Assembly (NCBI RefSeq): GCF_017355165.1
Contig: NZ_JADILK010000049.1
Span: 1-34,143, forward strand
Length of the DNA stretch: 34,143 nucleotides
Direction: 5' to 3'
DNA from: Bacillus sp. SD075
Lineage (GTDB): Bacteria > Bacillota > Bacilli > Bacillales > DSM-1321
Below, one piece after another: positions 16,052-25,442 of the stretch. The translations under genes and the position numbers were made by a program. The notes beneath the pieces were generated by a model. That model had not been told where the DNA came from. It did no database searches and was given only the letters and a program-made list of their open reading frames with translations. Within the stretch, counting starts at the first letter, position 1. Each line of letters opens with the position of its first letter.

Positions 16052-16440
16052 TCATTGATTAGTATTGACTTCACCTTCTTTTACGATGTTTTCATCTGAA
16101 GCACTTATCCATTTTAATGATAATAGGGTGATGACTCCTAATACAAGTAATCCTGATAAAATTAACACCTTGAGTAAATGCAACAGTTCCGAGAATCATC
16201 GGTCCTATAAAACCGCCTAAAGCCGCAAATGAATTGACTATGGCTATACCCACTGGTGCAGTGGACTCAGTGAAGAAAAATGTCATAGGTAAAGAAACAT
16301 CCACTGAACCCGTATAACCCGAAAGATGTAATCGTTAACATAAGCACCATCATATAGACACTTTCCGAAAAGCCGCACCCTATAAATCCGACAACGGCTA
16401 TCATACTCCTGCAAATCATTATGGGGGTCCTTGGGGCTAC
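16052..16440 (-). pseudogene. Decayed C-terminal half of an ACS-family MFS transporter
   Basis: Three frames must be joined to read it. The first (from 16440) gives APRTPIMICRSMIAVVGF and SVYMMVLMLTITSFGLYGF. A shift near 16280-16300 leads to ESTAPVGIAIVNSFAALGGF, the helix-11 motif of anion:cation symporters. A second shift near 16165 gives VLILSGLLVLGVITLLSLKW and a charged tail ending at a TGA at 16052-16054. The N-terminal half is absent: the homology stops abruptly at 16440, where an oppositely oriented relic begins. It is clearly non-functional. Confidence 0.8.
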
Positions 16441-16681
16441 AAAAAAACACAGAAAAAACGGTACCTGCAGATATGTTACGAAGGAAACAGCGGGTGAGGA
16501 AATTGGACTCTACCATGTCTGGACTTCCATCGGTGCTGCAGCTCCGGTTATTGCAACCGGATATATCGTTGACTTTTTAACGATTGGCAGCAGCTTTTAC
16601 CTTGCATCCTTCATGTTTGCCTGGAGTGGATTTATTATAAGGAAGATGGAAAAAATCACACCACTGCCGTTGGAGGAATGA
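16441..16681 (+). pseudogene. C-terminal fragment of a second MFS transporter, inverted
   Basis: The plus strand encodes TKETAGEEIGLYHVWTSIG, then hydrophobic helices with GAAAPVIATGYIVDF and SFYLASFMFAWSGFIIRKMEK, ending at TGA 16681. This looks like the last two helices of an MFS carrier. There is no proper start or upstream domain, and the 5' part (about 16421-16470) is unrelated sequence. It joins back-to-back with the minus-strand relic, indicating an inversion or deletion junction near 16440. Confidence 0.6.
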
Positions 16682-16737
16682 TTGCTCGCCCCCCTTTTTT
16701 GCAAAAAAGCAGCTATCTTCACCCTACGCAGATGCTT

Positions 16738-16975
16738 CGATTCGTTGATGGTTGCAGTAATGATTATATTCTTCTGGTTTTGACATGCTCCATGCTTTCA
16801 AATTCTTGAAGATAGAGTAATTCGGATTTCTTGAACTAAAGCATTCAACTTTTTTATAGGCATTCTCTGCACGTAAGTATTCTAATTCGGCAAGAAGTGC
16901 TTATTGGAGCCTTTAGCTGGTGCTTTTTTCTTCGTTTCTTTACGCCCTCTCTCTTTGCTGTTACCAAGGTAAAAT
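16738..16975 (-). mobile_element. IS3-family (IS150-like) transposase remnant
   Basis: On the minus strand, pieces of both transposase frames survive. From orfA there are KKKAPAKGSNKH, then AELEYLRAENAY and, after a one-base shift, KKLNALVQE, the usual end of orfA. Immediately after comes ELLYLQEFESMEHVKT from near the end of orfB, and after a further shift EEYNHYCNHQRI. The middle of the element, with the DDE catalytic core, is deleted. No terminal inverted repeats could be identified. The element is dead but explains the rearranged transporter relics beside it. Confidence 0.8.
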
Positions 16976-17012
16976 TAAAAAGCATGAGCCCGGTGGACTA
17001 CCGGGTTCATGC
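16976..17012 (-). terminator. Terminator of the MhqO-nitroreductase pair
   Basis: GCATGAGCCCGG (16982-16993) pairs with CCGGGTTCATGC (17001-17012), with one G-U pair and a 7-nt loop. The minus-strand RNA then reads TTTTTAATTTT. It lies 88 bp behind the nitroreductase stop. Confidence 0.75.
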
Positions 17013-17099
17013 CCTCAAGGCTGACTGACTAAGTAAATCAGGTGTCTTACTTTTTGGGTTCACTTCAGGTTGGCTTTGCAGACTTATTTAGCATCTCAC

Positions 17100-17699
17100 T
17101 CATTTATAAAATTTTATACGATCCTCAAGTGGTTTGAATTCTTTATCACCCGGTTGAGCTGCCGGATTTCCAAATGGCATTTGCGCAATCAATTTCCAAT
17201 TACTTGGAACATCCCATTCTTTTTTCACTTCTTCATCAATTAGAGGATTATAATGCTGTAAAGTAGCTCCCAATCCTTCCGATTCAAGTGCAGTCCAAAC
17301 AACTAATTGATGCATGCCTGATGTTTGTTGTGACCAGATTGGGAAGTTATCGGCATAGGTTGCAAATTGTTCTTGAAGTGATTTTACTACAGATTCATCT
17401 TCAAAGAATAATACTGAACCATATCCCGCTTTAAACGAATCCATTTTTTGTTGAGTGCCCGAGAAATCTCCCTCACCAACCGCTTTCCTTAGAGCTTGCG
17501 TCGTAATATCCCATAATTTATCATGTGCCGAGCCTGTCAAAACAACCAGGCGGGAAGATTGGGAATTAAAAGCCGATGGCGTGTGTTTTACCGCAAATTC
17601 AACAATTTCTTTAATTTTCTCATCCGATACTCGAACTTCTTTATTGATTCCATAATATGAACGTCTCTCTTTAATGGCTGTATAAAAATCTTTTGTCAT
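17100..17699 (-). CDS. Nitroreductase family protein (Frm2/MhqN-like)
   Basis: A 199-residue FMN-dependent nitroreductase-fold protein. The N-terminal AIKERRSYYGIN, TPSAFNSQSSRLVVL and C-terminal GATLQHYNPLID and PFGNPAAQPGDKEF are typical of the short Frm2-like branch, whose members reduce nitro compounds or quinones with NAD(P)H. It follows the MhqO-type dioxygenase by 106 bp in the same direction. In B. subtilis, mhqN and mhqO are neighbours in a quinone-stress operon, so a role in detoxifying quinone-like electrophiles is likely. GGAGG precedes the ATG by 8 nt. Confidence 0.82.
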   Translation of the reverse strand: MTKDFYTAIKERRSYYGINKEVRVSDEKIKEIVEFAVKHTPSAFNSQSSRLVVLTGSAHDKLWDITTQALRKAVGEGDFSGTQQKMDSFKAGYGSVLFFEDESVVKSLQEQFATYADNFPIWSQQTSGMHQLVVWTALESEGLGATLQHYNPLIDEEVKKEWDVPSNWKLIAQMPFGNPAAQPGDKEFKPLEDRIKFYK

Positions 17700-17805
17700 G
17701 AGTCATTCCTCCAAAGCATTTTTTCTATTTCAAATATTATTCTATTTCTATTTCTACCTGTTTTAGTATGGGCATAAACCAATATATCATTCTAAAGATT
17801 GTCAA

Positions 17806-18783
17806 TTATTCTTTAATGAATTCCTTGGTGCTTCTTACTGTATCAATGGGACGGACCAGCTTTTCGATTTGATCCCTTTTCGGTTCTAAGAACGGTGGTA
17901 AAGATAACTTTTCCCCAAGCGTTTCATATTGCTCATCCCCCATAAATCCAGGACCATCCGTGGCAAACTCGAATAAAATTTGCGGCGCCACTCGCACGTA
18001 AAGCGACTCAAAAAAGTGACGATCAACATAACCAGACGTATTAAATTGGAAGCTTTCCATTCGTTTGATCCATTCTTCCAGAACTGAACGGTCTTCAACA
18101 CGGAAGGCTGTATGGTGAACAGTCCCAAAACCCTGCCGTGCCTGAGGAAGGGTCGAATTATGCTCGACAATCACTTGGGCACCATTCCCACCCTCCCCTA
18201 CTTCAAATAAGTGAAAGGATCCTTCCTTGCCTTTTTCCTTGAATAATAGCACTTTTTCCATCATTTCTTTAAAGTAATCGAAGTTAGCGATCCGAATGAA
18301 AATTGGTCCTAATCCTGTAATAGCGTATTCTAGAGGAATCGGTCCTTTTTGCCATGGAATCCCAGCTTCAACTCCTTCATTATTTTCATCTGAGATCAAT
18401 TGATATTGCTGATCATCAAAATCCACAAATGAAATGATCTTTTTACCAAATTGTTCTTGGATGCCTGTATTCCTGACTTCTAAACGGACGAAGCGCTTAG
18501 CCCAATACTCCAATGCCACATCATTCGGTACTCGGAAGGATGTTTTTGAAATCTCATTTGTCCCATGAACTCCTTTAGGAATACCAGGAAAATCGAAGAA
18601 TGTCATGTCAGTACCTGGACCGCCGACATCGTCTGCAAAAAACAGGTGATAGGTTTGGATATCATCTTGGTTAACTGTTTTCTTGACTAAACGCATGCCT
18701 AATATATTTGTGAAAAACTCATAATTCTTTTCTGCACTACTTGTTATGGCCGTTACGTGGTGTATACCTTTTAATCCATTCAT
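17806..18783 (-). CDS. VOC-family ring-cleaving dioxygenase (MhqO/MhqA-like)
   Basis: A 325-residue protein with two glyoxalase/extradiol-dioxygenase (VOC) modules, at about 1-130 and 150-285. Candidate metal ligands are His8/His9 in GIHHVTAIT, His223/His224 in TVHHTAFRVED and Glu272 in LFEFATDGPG. The family includes B. subtilis MhqA, MhqE and MhqO, which protect against hydroquinone and catechol stress and are repressed by MhqR. GGGAGG lies 8 nt before the ATG. Upstream at 18912-18949 is an operator-like region with a half-site resembling the MhqR box. Confidence 0.85.
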   Translation of the reverse strand: MNGLKGIHHVTAITSSAEKNYEFFTNILGMRLVKKTVNQDDIQTYHLFFADDVGGPGTDMTFFDFPGIPKGVHGTNEISKTSFRVPNDVALEYWAKRFVRLEVRNTGIQEQFGKKIISFVDFDDQQYQLISDENNEGVEAGIPWQKGPIPLEYAITGLGPIFIRIANFDYFKEMMEKVLLFKEKGKEGSFHLFEVGEGGNGAQVIVEHNSTLPQARQGFGTVHHTAFRVEDRSVLEEWIKRMESFQFNTSGYVDRHFFESLYVRVAPQILFEFATDGPGFMGDEQYETLGEKLSLPPFLEPKRDQIEKLVRPIDTVRSTKEFIKE

Positions 18784-19247
18784 AAATTATTCCTCCCATT
18801 AAACGATTCAAGTTGTGGATGTTCAGCTTTTCATTAATCCCCTATAATTTTCCTTCAAGAAGAGGTAGGCTATTCATAAAGGCGCTTGTATAGGTTTTAC
18901 ATATTTTTCATTATCTCGAATTAAATTATCTTTACTTAAGGATAATTTATCATGGATGCCATTCACTGTCAACAACATTACCTCAAATTAAAATATCTCA
19001 AAACCGAAATAATTTCAGGCAAAAAAAACACTGTCAATTTTCCTTTCTATAATACATTGGAGAAATCAATGCTAAATACTCTACGTAAGAATATCTAAAG
19101 CAAATGCCCTTCTGTATTATGAATGGCAATGACCATCAATCTTCTTTGGCAAAATTGTTAGAATTAAGTAAAACCGTTAATGTGTTTCAATACGAAAGCC
19201 CCCAGCAAAACAAAATCTTTACTTGAGGGTAATTTCGTTTTGGTTTC
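18784..19247. other. Intergenic region upstream of the MhqO-type gene
   Basis: 464 bases. An inverted repeat at 18922-18949 and a TATCTCGAATT half-site at 18912 are the notable content. A 40-codon plus-strand ORF from 19104 has no ribosome binding site and is not called. A weak stem at 19205-19240 (AAAACAAAAT/ATTTCGTTTT) could end the EamA transcript but lacks a T-run. Confidence 0.5.
18912..18949. promoter_or_regulatory. Operator-like repeats, possible MhqR-type site
   Basis: TAAATTATC (18922-18930) and GATAATTTA (18941-18949) form a perfect 9+9 inverted repeat with a 10-nt spacer. Directly beside it, TATCTCGAATT (18912-18922) resembles one half of the MhqR operator as I remember it. The site lies about 130-170 bp before the MhqO-type start. 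Confidence 0.4.
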
Positions 19248-20171
19248 TTATTTTACGTGATGCCATTCCGCTTGTTTTCCGGATGAAGAGTTTGTGCCAT
19301 CCTTTTCTTTTGACTTCTTAGAAGAAAGATAAACACCTGCGAAAATAATCATCAGGCCTATAATTACATTTGGATTAATCGTTTCTCCAAGCAGGGCATA
19401 GCCCCAAACCATAGCGGTAGCAGGAATAAGGTATGTAACCGATGCGGCTAACTCCGGGCTGCCATTTTTATTGATGTAGAAATAGATTAGTTGGCCAAGC
19501 CCAGAGCCAAAGCACCCAAGACCGACTATGGCGAAAATCGTCAGCGGTTCCATCAACATCACTGGCTTAATCGGCTCTGTTATTAGCATCCCGATCAAAC
19601 CGATAACAGCTCCCGTGAGCAGCGTAAACGTTGTAATGACCAATATGCTTGTACTGGAAAGAAATCTTTTCGTAAAATGACCGGCAAAACCATAGCAGAT
19701 GGACGCTAGTAGCATTGTCCCAATCCCGATGAATTCCCTTCCGAAAAGCTGACCGATTTGAAAATCCATCAATACTAGAATTCCGAAAAAACCAATTAGA
19801 ATGCCCATCCATTGTCGGGCGGATAGAACGTAAGAAAAAATGATAAATCCAATGATCCCCGTCCAAATGGGAGTGGTTGCATTAAGAATCGATGCCGTGC
19901 TGCTGTTAATCTCTGTTTCACTTAAAGGTATTAATCCCCATGCTAATCCGCAATTGAAGATTCCGACAACGATCAGTGCTTTCCATGGCAATTTCCAGTT
20001 GATTACCCTGCGTTTCCACCATAAAATGGGAAGCAGAACAACAGCACCCGCAAAACAGCGGAGAAATACAATGCCCCAAATGCCCGCTGGCGGGAGCATC
20101 CACTTCATAAAAACAAATGATAAACCCCATATCAAACTAAGGCCTATTAAAGCCCCGTATAATCGAAGCAT
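19248..20171 (-). CDS. EamA-family (DMT superfamily) permease
   Basis: A 307-residue integral membrane protein with about ten helices, arranged as two EamA repeats (about 5-135 and 150-285). Typical elements are LIWGLSFVFMKW in helix 1, LSETEINSSTASILNATTPIWTGIIGF at the end of the first repeat and ASVTYLIPATAMVWGYALLGE in the second. The family exports amino acids and other metabolites or drugs. The C-terminus is charged (KKSKEKDG). It has its own A/T-rich upstream region. The substrate cannot be inferred. Confidence 0.85.
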   Translation of the reverse strand: MLRLYGALIGLSLIWGLSFVFMKWMLPPAGIWGIVFLRCFAGAVVLLPILWWKRRVINWKLPWKALIVVGIFNCGLAWGLIPLSETEINSSTASILNATTPIWTGIIGFIIFSYVLSARQWMGILIGFFGILVLMDFQIGQLFGREFIGIGTMLLASICYGFAGHFTKRFLSSTSILVITTFTLLTGAVIGLIGMLITEPIKPVMLMEPLTIFAIVGLGCFGSGLGQLIYFYINKNGSPELAASVTYLIPATAMVWGYALLGETINPNVIIGLMIIFAGVYLSSKKSKEKDGTNSSSGKQAEWHHVK

Positions 20172-20547
20172 GATCTTCCCCCTTCCTACTTTCTTATTAT
20201 GACAAACATTGTTAGGGATTTCATATAAAATCTTGCTATATTATGAACTTGAAATTTTTTTTGCCAAAATCGAAACCACACCCTATAAAGGCAAGACAAA
20301 GATGTCTTAAAAAACTAAAGAGGCCTGAGTTCATGAAAGAAGGCAAGCCAGTGTGCACGCTTGCCTTCTTCTGAGAAATGAAGTAAAGAACGCAGCTTTT
20401 TATTTCGTTTCTTCCGCCTACCACCCGTTTAGATTTCTGTGCTAAAGTTTTGGGTAGTACCTTTTCCTTCGAATTTCCTCTTATAGTAATAATTACGTAT
20501 TATCTGCTCAAATATTTAAATTTGCCGCCTACTAAATCAAGTGGCCA
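20172..20547. other. Intergenic region between MaoC and EamA genes
   Basis: 376 bases without a supported gene. On the minus strand TTGGCA and TAATAT, 18 bp apart (about 20240-20270), could drive the EamA gene. A strong hairpin lies at 20338-20369. Confidence 0.4.
20338..20369. terminator. Hairpin, possible terminator of the acyl-CoA module
   Basis: AGAAGGCAAGC pairs perfectly with GCTTGCCTTCT around a 10-nt loop. The following bases are only weakly T-rich on either strand, so it may be a processing or Rho-assisted end instead of an intrinsic terminator. Confidence 0.4.
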
Positions 20548-20991
20548 CTATATTTTCACATTGGCATCAGAATTGACCATTATTTTCATATTGGCGATGG
20601 CTACAGTTTCTCCGTTTTGTTTTTTTATTTCCAGGAGGACTGTTACGACACCTTGATAGCTCTTTTCAAAAAGGTCAATCACCTTTAATTCTACCTTTAT
20701 TGTGTCCCCAATAAAGGTAGGGTTTGTAAATCGAACTTTCTCCCTCCCATAAAATGCAACGACGATTCCTCGTTCAAATTGAAATAAGCCGGTTGCAGCC
20801 GAAATTATAAGCATTCCGTGGGCTATCCTTTGCTTAAATTGTGTATTTGCTGCATACTCCTTATCAGTATGGAGGGGAAACCAGTCACCGCTAAATGCTG
20901 AAAACATTACTAGATCCGCTTCAGTTATAGTACGTCCTTTCGACACCCATGTTTCTCCAATTTCATATTGATGGAAATATTTATTGAACAT
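20548..20991 (-). CDS. MaoC-like hot-dog-fold (R)-specific enoyl-CoA hydratase/dehydratase
   Basis: A 147-residue MaoC-domain protein. The hydratase motif reads FSGDWFPLH (33-41), giving the catalytic Asp36 and His41, followed by RIAHGML. Enzymes of this type interconvert trans-2-enoyl-CoA and (R)-3-hydroxyacyl-CoA. The Asn of the classical GDxNP motif is Phe, as in many MaoC relatives. AAAGGAG lies 9 nt before the ATG. It follows the GntP permease by 203 bp in the same direction and is probably the last gene of the acyl-CoA module. Confidence 0.85.
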   Translation of the reverse strand: MFNKYFHQYEIGETWVSKGRTITEADLVMFSAFSGDWFPLHTDKEYAANTQFKQRIAHGMLIISAATGLFQFERGIVVAFYGREKVRFTNPTFIGDTIKVELKVIDLFEKSYQGVVTVLLEIKKQNGETVAIANMKIMVNSDANVKI

Positions 20992-21194
20992 TATTCCATT
21001 CTCCTTTTATTTGGGCTTAAATTAGTGGGAGGAAAATTCAGATATTAAATACTATAGACTATATAATTTAGTGATAGTTTTTAAAATCAATACCTATAAC
21101 CTATAAAAAATGTTTTCGAAGACGTACTATTCGAAGTAATTAGCGTTTAAAGCTAGAAATCAAAATGTATTTTCCAATGCTCACCGGCAGATAT

Positions 21195-22661
21195 TTAAAC
21201 GATGGCAAACAAGCTGAATATACCAATTACAAAGAATACAGCAAGTGTCTTTATAATGGTAATAACAAAGATGTCTTTATATGCCTGGCGATGCGTAAGT
21301 CCAGTAACAGCTAGAAGAGTAATGATAGCTCCGTTATGTGGCAAAGTATCAAATCCACCAGCTGACATAGCAATGACACGATGTAAAACTTCCAACGGAA
21401 TGTCAAAATGAGCAGCTGATTGTATATACGTATCCGCCATTAGGCTCAGCGTAATGCTCATCCCGCCAGATCCTGAACCAGTAATACCGCACAAAACATT
21501 TGTCATGATCGCCCCATTAATTAAAGGATTCGAAAACATCCCAGTAAGATAATCTTGAATCACAGTAAAGCCTGGTAAAGCAGCAATCACACCCCCAAAA
21601 CCATATTCGGTTGCCGTATTCATGGTTGCAAGCAATGCCCCACTAATCCCTATATTAATACTCGAATTGAAATTTAATTTGACAGCTTTTAAGTTTAATA
21701 AGACGGTTGCTATTATTCCGAGAATAAGAGCCATCTCTACAGACCAAACACCAATAACTTTAGACATATCAACATTTCCATAATCTTTTAACCCAATTGT
21801 AGCAAAATCAAATCCTTTGGCATACCAAAGAGGAAAAGACTCAGTAAAAAACTTATTCATCACTCCAACTAACACCAATGGAATAAAAGCAAGCCAATCT
21901 TTTCTACTTATAGCCTTTCCAGAATCGCTTCCCAACTTATTGGACGTTTCCACCGATATAGCAGAACTAGCTGCCATTCCTGCTTCAGCAGCTTCCTTAT
22001 CAATAGCTTTATCCCCAATTCCAAAATACCCTTCACCATTTCTAGCTGCCTTATGTCGACAATGATTTAAGTATAAAAGGCTCAAGAAAATGATAAATAT
22101 TGCCCCAATGATTCCTAATGTAGGTGCAGCATAGATGTCAGTTTTAAAGAATCCTGATGGAATGACATTCTGAATTTGCGGAGACCCTGGAAGTGAATCC
22201 ATGGAAAAGGTAAAAGCACTAACCGCAATTGTCGCAGGAATTAAACGCTTTGGAATATTAGCTTCACGAAACAGCTGAGCAGCAAAGGGGTAGATGGCAA
22301 ACACTGCAACAAACAAACTTACTCCGCTATAAGTCAGGATTGCGCCCATTATCACAATGGCTAGAATGGCTTGTTTAGCCCCGATAAAACGGACAATAAT
22401 TTTAGCTATGCTCTTTGCAACTCCGCTTATTTCAACCAATTTCCCAAAAATAGCACCAAGTAGAAAGACCGGGAAATATAATTTAACGAATTCAACCAAC
22501 TTAACCATAAATATATTAGAGAAGAAAGGTAAAACATATCCAGGATCCGTTAAAAATACAGCAAACAAAGCGCACAATGGTGCAAAAAGTATAACAGAAA
22601 ACCCTCGATATGCTAGAAACATAAGTAATCCTAGTGAAATAATAATAATCATTACATCCAT
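21195..22661 (-). CDS. GntP-family permease (organic acid uptake)
   Basis: A 488-residue membrane protein with about 12 helices in the gluconate/3-hydroxybutyrate:H+ symporter family. Characteristic segments are FPVFLLGAIFGKLVE, the SMDSLPGSPQIQNVIPS loop, GSGSGGMSITL and AGGFDTLPHNGAIITLL near the end, which resemble the B. subtilis YxjC type more than gluconate carriers. The frame is open to 22769, but the ATG at 22661 has GGGGG at 8 nt and begins directly with a membrane helix. Between acyl-CoA synthetase, crotonase and MaoC genes, a short hydroxy- or fatty-acid substrate is likely. Confidence 0.88.
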   Translation of the reverse strand: MDVMIIIISLGLLMFLAYRGFSVILFAPLCALFAVFLTDPGYVLPFFSNIFMVKLVEFVKLYFPVFLLGAIFGKLVEISGVAKSIAKIIVRFIGAKQAILAIVIMGAILTYSGVSLFVAVFAIYPFAAQLFREANIPKRLIPATIAVSAFTFSMDSLPGSPQIQNVIPSGFFKTDIYAAPTLGIIGAIFIIFLSLLYLNHCRHKAARNGEGYFGIGDKAIDKEAAEAGMAASSAISVETSNKLGSDSGKAISRKDWLAFIPLVLVGVMNKFFTESFPLWYAKGFDFATIGLKDYGNVDMSKVIGVWSVEMALILGIIATVLLNLKAVKLNFNSSINIGISGALLATMNTATEYGFGGVIAALPGFTVIQDYLTGMFSNPLINGAIMTNVLCGITGSGSGGMSITLSLMADTYIQSAAHFDIPLEVLHRVIAMSAGGFDTLPHNGAIITLLAVTGLTHRQAYKDIFVITIIKTLAVFFVIGIFSLFAIV

Positions 22662-22912
22662 ATTGATTTCCCCCTTTTTCTCAAAATATAATATATTATC
22701 ATTTTTGCTGGTTTGAATGCATTGCCACAAAACTTCTTGGGCATCATAGTTCACTTTTCTAGTGAACATTTAGTAAAGAACTCTAATTAATTTCCCGAAT
22801 AGATCCATTGTTTTTTTTAATAACTTTTTGATTTAGGATATGAACTAAAAAAATAAGTTACTGTAGAAGCTTCTATATATATTTGACTTAACTCTGGTTT
22901 TGTCATGAGGGA

Positions 22913-23707
22913 TTACTGATCAACGAAGTTTGGCTCCCTCTTATTAATAAAGGCCTCAACGCCTTCCTTAACGTCCTTCGTCTGAAAAACATGGCCAAAA
23001 TTTCCAGCTTCAATCACAAGTCCATCTTCAAGTGTTTGTTCATAACCATAATCAATAGAATGCTTTGCAAAAGTTAAAGATTGTAAAGAATAATTGCACA
23101 TACATTTTGCGATCTCCATTGCTTTTCTTATGGATTCCCCCTTTGGCACGACATGATTAACAAGCCCTATTTGTTTGGCTTCCTCTGCATTCAGTGGCTC
23201 ACCAGTAAAGATCATTTCTTTGGCCTTTGCTTTACCTACCAGTCTAGGAAGTCTTTGAGTCCCACCTGCCCCTGGAAACAAACCCAATTTAATTTCAGGG
23301 AGCCCAATCCTGGTTTGTTCCTCCGCAATTCGAATATCACAACTTAACGCAAGTTCACATCCTCCACCCAATGCTAATCCGTTGATTGCAGCAATGGTTG
23401 GTCGTGATAGACGTTCAATTTTATTAAGTGGTTCCTGAAGCCAAAGTGATTTCCCCTTTCCTACTTCGACTCCTTTTCCCATCCATGCTGGAAATTCTTT
23501 AATATCCCCCCCAGCAACAAAAGCTCTTTCGCCTTCACCTGTTAGGATAATGACCTTAATATTGTAATCGCTTTCAATTTCATCCAGCACAAGATTCAAT
23601 TGTTCTATAACATTTGCACTTAATACATTAACAGGTGGATTATCAATAATAATCGTTGCAATATTACTCTGTTTTGACCATGAAACAACTTGACTTTTAT
23701 TCTTCAT
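22913..23707 (-). CDS. Enoyl-CoA hydratase/isomerase (crotonase family)
   Basis: A 264-residue crotonase. The oxyanion-hole segments AFVAGGDIKEF (62-72) and NGLALGGGCELAL (109-121) are intact, and both catalytic glutamates of a hydratase are present, Glu118 and Glu138 (LPEIKLGLFPGAGGTQRL). It should add water to trans-2-enoyl-CoA giving (S)-3-hydroxyacyl-CoA. GAGGAGG lies 7 nt before the ATG. It follows the acyl-CoA synthetase by 181 bp and precedes the GntP permease by 250 bp. The exact acyl chain cannot be told. Confidence 0.9.
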   Translation of the reverse strand: MKNKSQVVSWSKQSNIATIIIDNPPVNVLSANVIEQLNLVLDEIESDYNIKVIILTGEGERAFVAGGDIKEFPAWMGKGVEVGKGKSLWLQEPLNKIERLSRPTIAAINGLALGGGCELALSCDIRIAEEQTRIGLPEIKLGLFPGAGGTQRLPRLVGKAKAKEMIFTGEPLNAEEAKQIGLVNHVVPKGESIRKAMEIAKCMCNYSLQSLTFAKHSIDYGYEQTLEDGLVIEAGNFGHVFQTKDVKEGVEAFINKREPNFVDQ

Positions 23708-23888
23708 CGGCTTTCCTCCTCAACCTTAAGTGTATATGTGGATTACAGTTATTCTTGCCTTGTTGAAAATTTGCACCAGGTATAAACCCAGATAACTTGA
23801 TAGAACCTTTTTGGTTATGTGCATTTTTAAAACAAATTGAAATAATGTATAAAAAAACTGTACCTTTTAACTTTGGGAAATTCCTTAT

Positions 23889-25442
23889 TTATTCCATGCT
23901 ACTAAACCGTTTTCGAAGAATAAACTTTTGAACCTTACCGGATGGGGTACGCGGAATTTCATCAACAAATGTGACCTTTCTAGGTTTTTTGTAGCTGGCA
24001 AGATGTTCCTTACAGTAATTAACAACATCTTCTTCCGTAATTTTAGCTCCTTCCTTTTTAACAATAACAGCACATACAGCCTCAATGTATTTCGGATCAG
24101 GGATACCAATTATAGAAACTTCCTTCACTTCCTCATGGCGGTATAAGACATCTTCAATTTCTGCTGAGTAAATGTTTTCACCACCGCTTCGAATCATATC
24201 TTTTTTTCTGCCTGCAATTGATAGATACCCATCATGATCAAATTTTCCCATGTCACCTGTTTTACACCACCCATTAACAAATGTTTCCATCGTGGCATCC
24301 GGTTTCCTCCAATACCCCTCAGAAACCGCTGGACTTTTAATAGCGATTTCACCAATTTCACCGACAGGTAAGGGCGCTCCATCCTCATCGATAATATTAA
24401 TTTCTGTAAGTGGCATCGGTTTTCCAACGGTATGGCCTTTTGTAAAAGCATCCTGTGGTTCAAGAGAAGCCGCAATTGGTTGTCCTTCAGTTAACCCGTA
24501 AACTTGAACAACTCCAATTTGAGGAAACCTCTTTTTTAATCGTTCTAATGCCCATGGCATTAGCGGGTCACCACCTGTATAAATAGTTTTTAAAGATTTT
24601 AGCTGATACTCTTCAATTTCAGGCAAATTTAGCATTTCATAAATCATGAAAGGGAATAAAAAAGCATCGGTCACATTTTCCTGTTCAATAACGGAGAGAA
24701 TTCTTCCAATCTCGAATTCTTGGCTTTTTGTTATTATTACGCTTCCACCCATCATAAGAATAGGAAGTGCGATATCTTCCATCGCTCCAACATGGTATAG
24801 TGGTCCTGTCGTCATCGCCATTTCTCTCCCTGTAAATTTCCATTTCAGCGCTTGTATCGTGGAAAACCAGAAAGTTGTATCATGAGTCCAAATCGCCCCT
24901 TTAGGTCTTCCCGTTGTGCCTGATGTGTACATAAGCATGACCGGATCGTTTAATTTAATGTTATCGACTTTGACCTCATCTACCGAACCACTTTCTAAAA
25001 CACTCCATGACTCGGACCAACCTGGGATTGAGCCATTTCTATGAGCAAGACAAAAATAACGCTCAACAGAAACTTGATTACAAACTGATTCCAACTGATT
25101 GGCTAAGTTCGAATGGAAGCACAATATTTTTGTCTGTGAATCATTTAATGCATACTGAAGCTCGGCACTCGATAGCCTAAAATTTAGTCGAACGGCAATT
25201 GCGCCGATTTTCGCAATGGCAAAATATAGACTAAAATATTCGAGGCAGTTGTAAAGTAAAATACCGACACGATCCCCTTTTCGAACTCCTAATTCGTAAA
25301 GCTTATTTGCATATGCATTTGATGTATGGTGGAGATCCATATACGTCATTGACCTTCCCACTTCTTCTTTTATTGCAATTTTTCCAGGATTTATATTATT
25401 TAAATCATTCGCCATTTTTCTTGTGATAAAACCGACATCCAA
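23889..25442 (-). CDS. Acyl-CoA synthetase (class I adenylate-forming)
   Basis: A 517-residue AMP-forming CoA ligase. The A3 phosphate loop is MYTSGTTGRPKG (171-182), then VQVYGLTEGQP, the GWCKTGDMGKFDHDGYLSIAGRKKDMIRSGGENIYS hinge region and the C-terminal catalytic Lys503 in TPSGKVQK. It activates a carboxylic acid to its CoA thioester; the closest known groups act on medium-chain or crotonobetaine-type acids, but the substrate is open. The start is TTG, with GGGAGG at 7 nt. A -24/-12 promoter lies 160 bp upstream, so it heads the module. Confidence 0.9.
   Translation of the reverse strand: MDVGFITRKMANDLNNINPGKIAIKEEVGRSMTYMDLHHTSNAYANKLYELGVRKGDRVGILLYNCLEYFSLYFAIAKIGAIAVRLNFRLSSAELQYALNDSQTKILCFHSNLANQLESVCNQVSVERYFCLAHRNGSIPGWSESWSVLESGSVDEVKVDNIKLNDPVMLMYTSGTTGRPKGAIWTHDTTFWFSTIQALKWKFTGREMAMTTGPLYHVGAMEDIALPILMMGGSVIITKSQEFEIGRILSVIEQENVTDAFLFPFMIYEMLNLPEIEEYQLKSLKTIYTGGDPLMPWALERLKKRFPQIGVVQVYGLTEGQPIAASLEPQDAFTKGHTVGKPMPLTEINIIDEDGAPLPVGEIGEIAIKSPAVSEGYWRKPDATMETFVNGWCKTGDMGKFDHDGYLSIAGRKKDMIRSGGENIYSAEIEDVLYRHEEVKEVSIIGIPDPKYIEAVCAVIVKKEGAKITEEDVVNYCKEHLASYKKPRKVTFVDEIPRTPSGKVQKFILRKRFSSME

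Noticed and set aside
16283..16516. 77-codon minus-strand ORF as a gene
   Set aside because: It is an out-of-frame reading through the decayed MFS relic.
19104..19226. 40-codon plus-strand ORF
   Set aside because: No ribosome binding site and no recognisable features.
23747..23785. Possible second -24/-12 promoter before the crotonase gene
   Set aside because: TGGTGCAAATTTTCA lacks the invariant GC at the -12 element.
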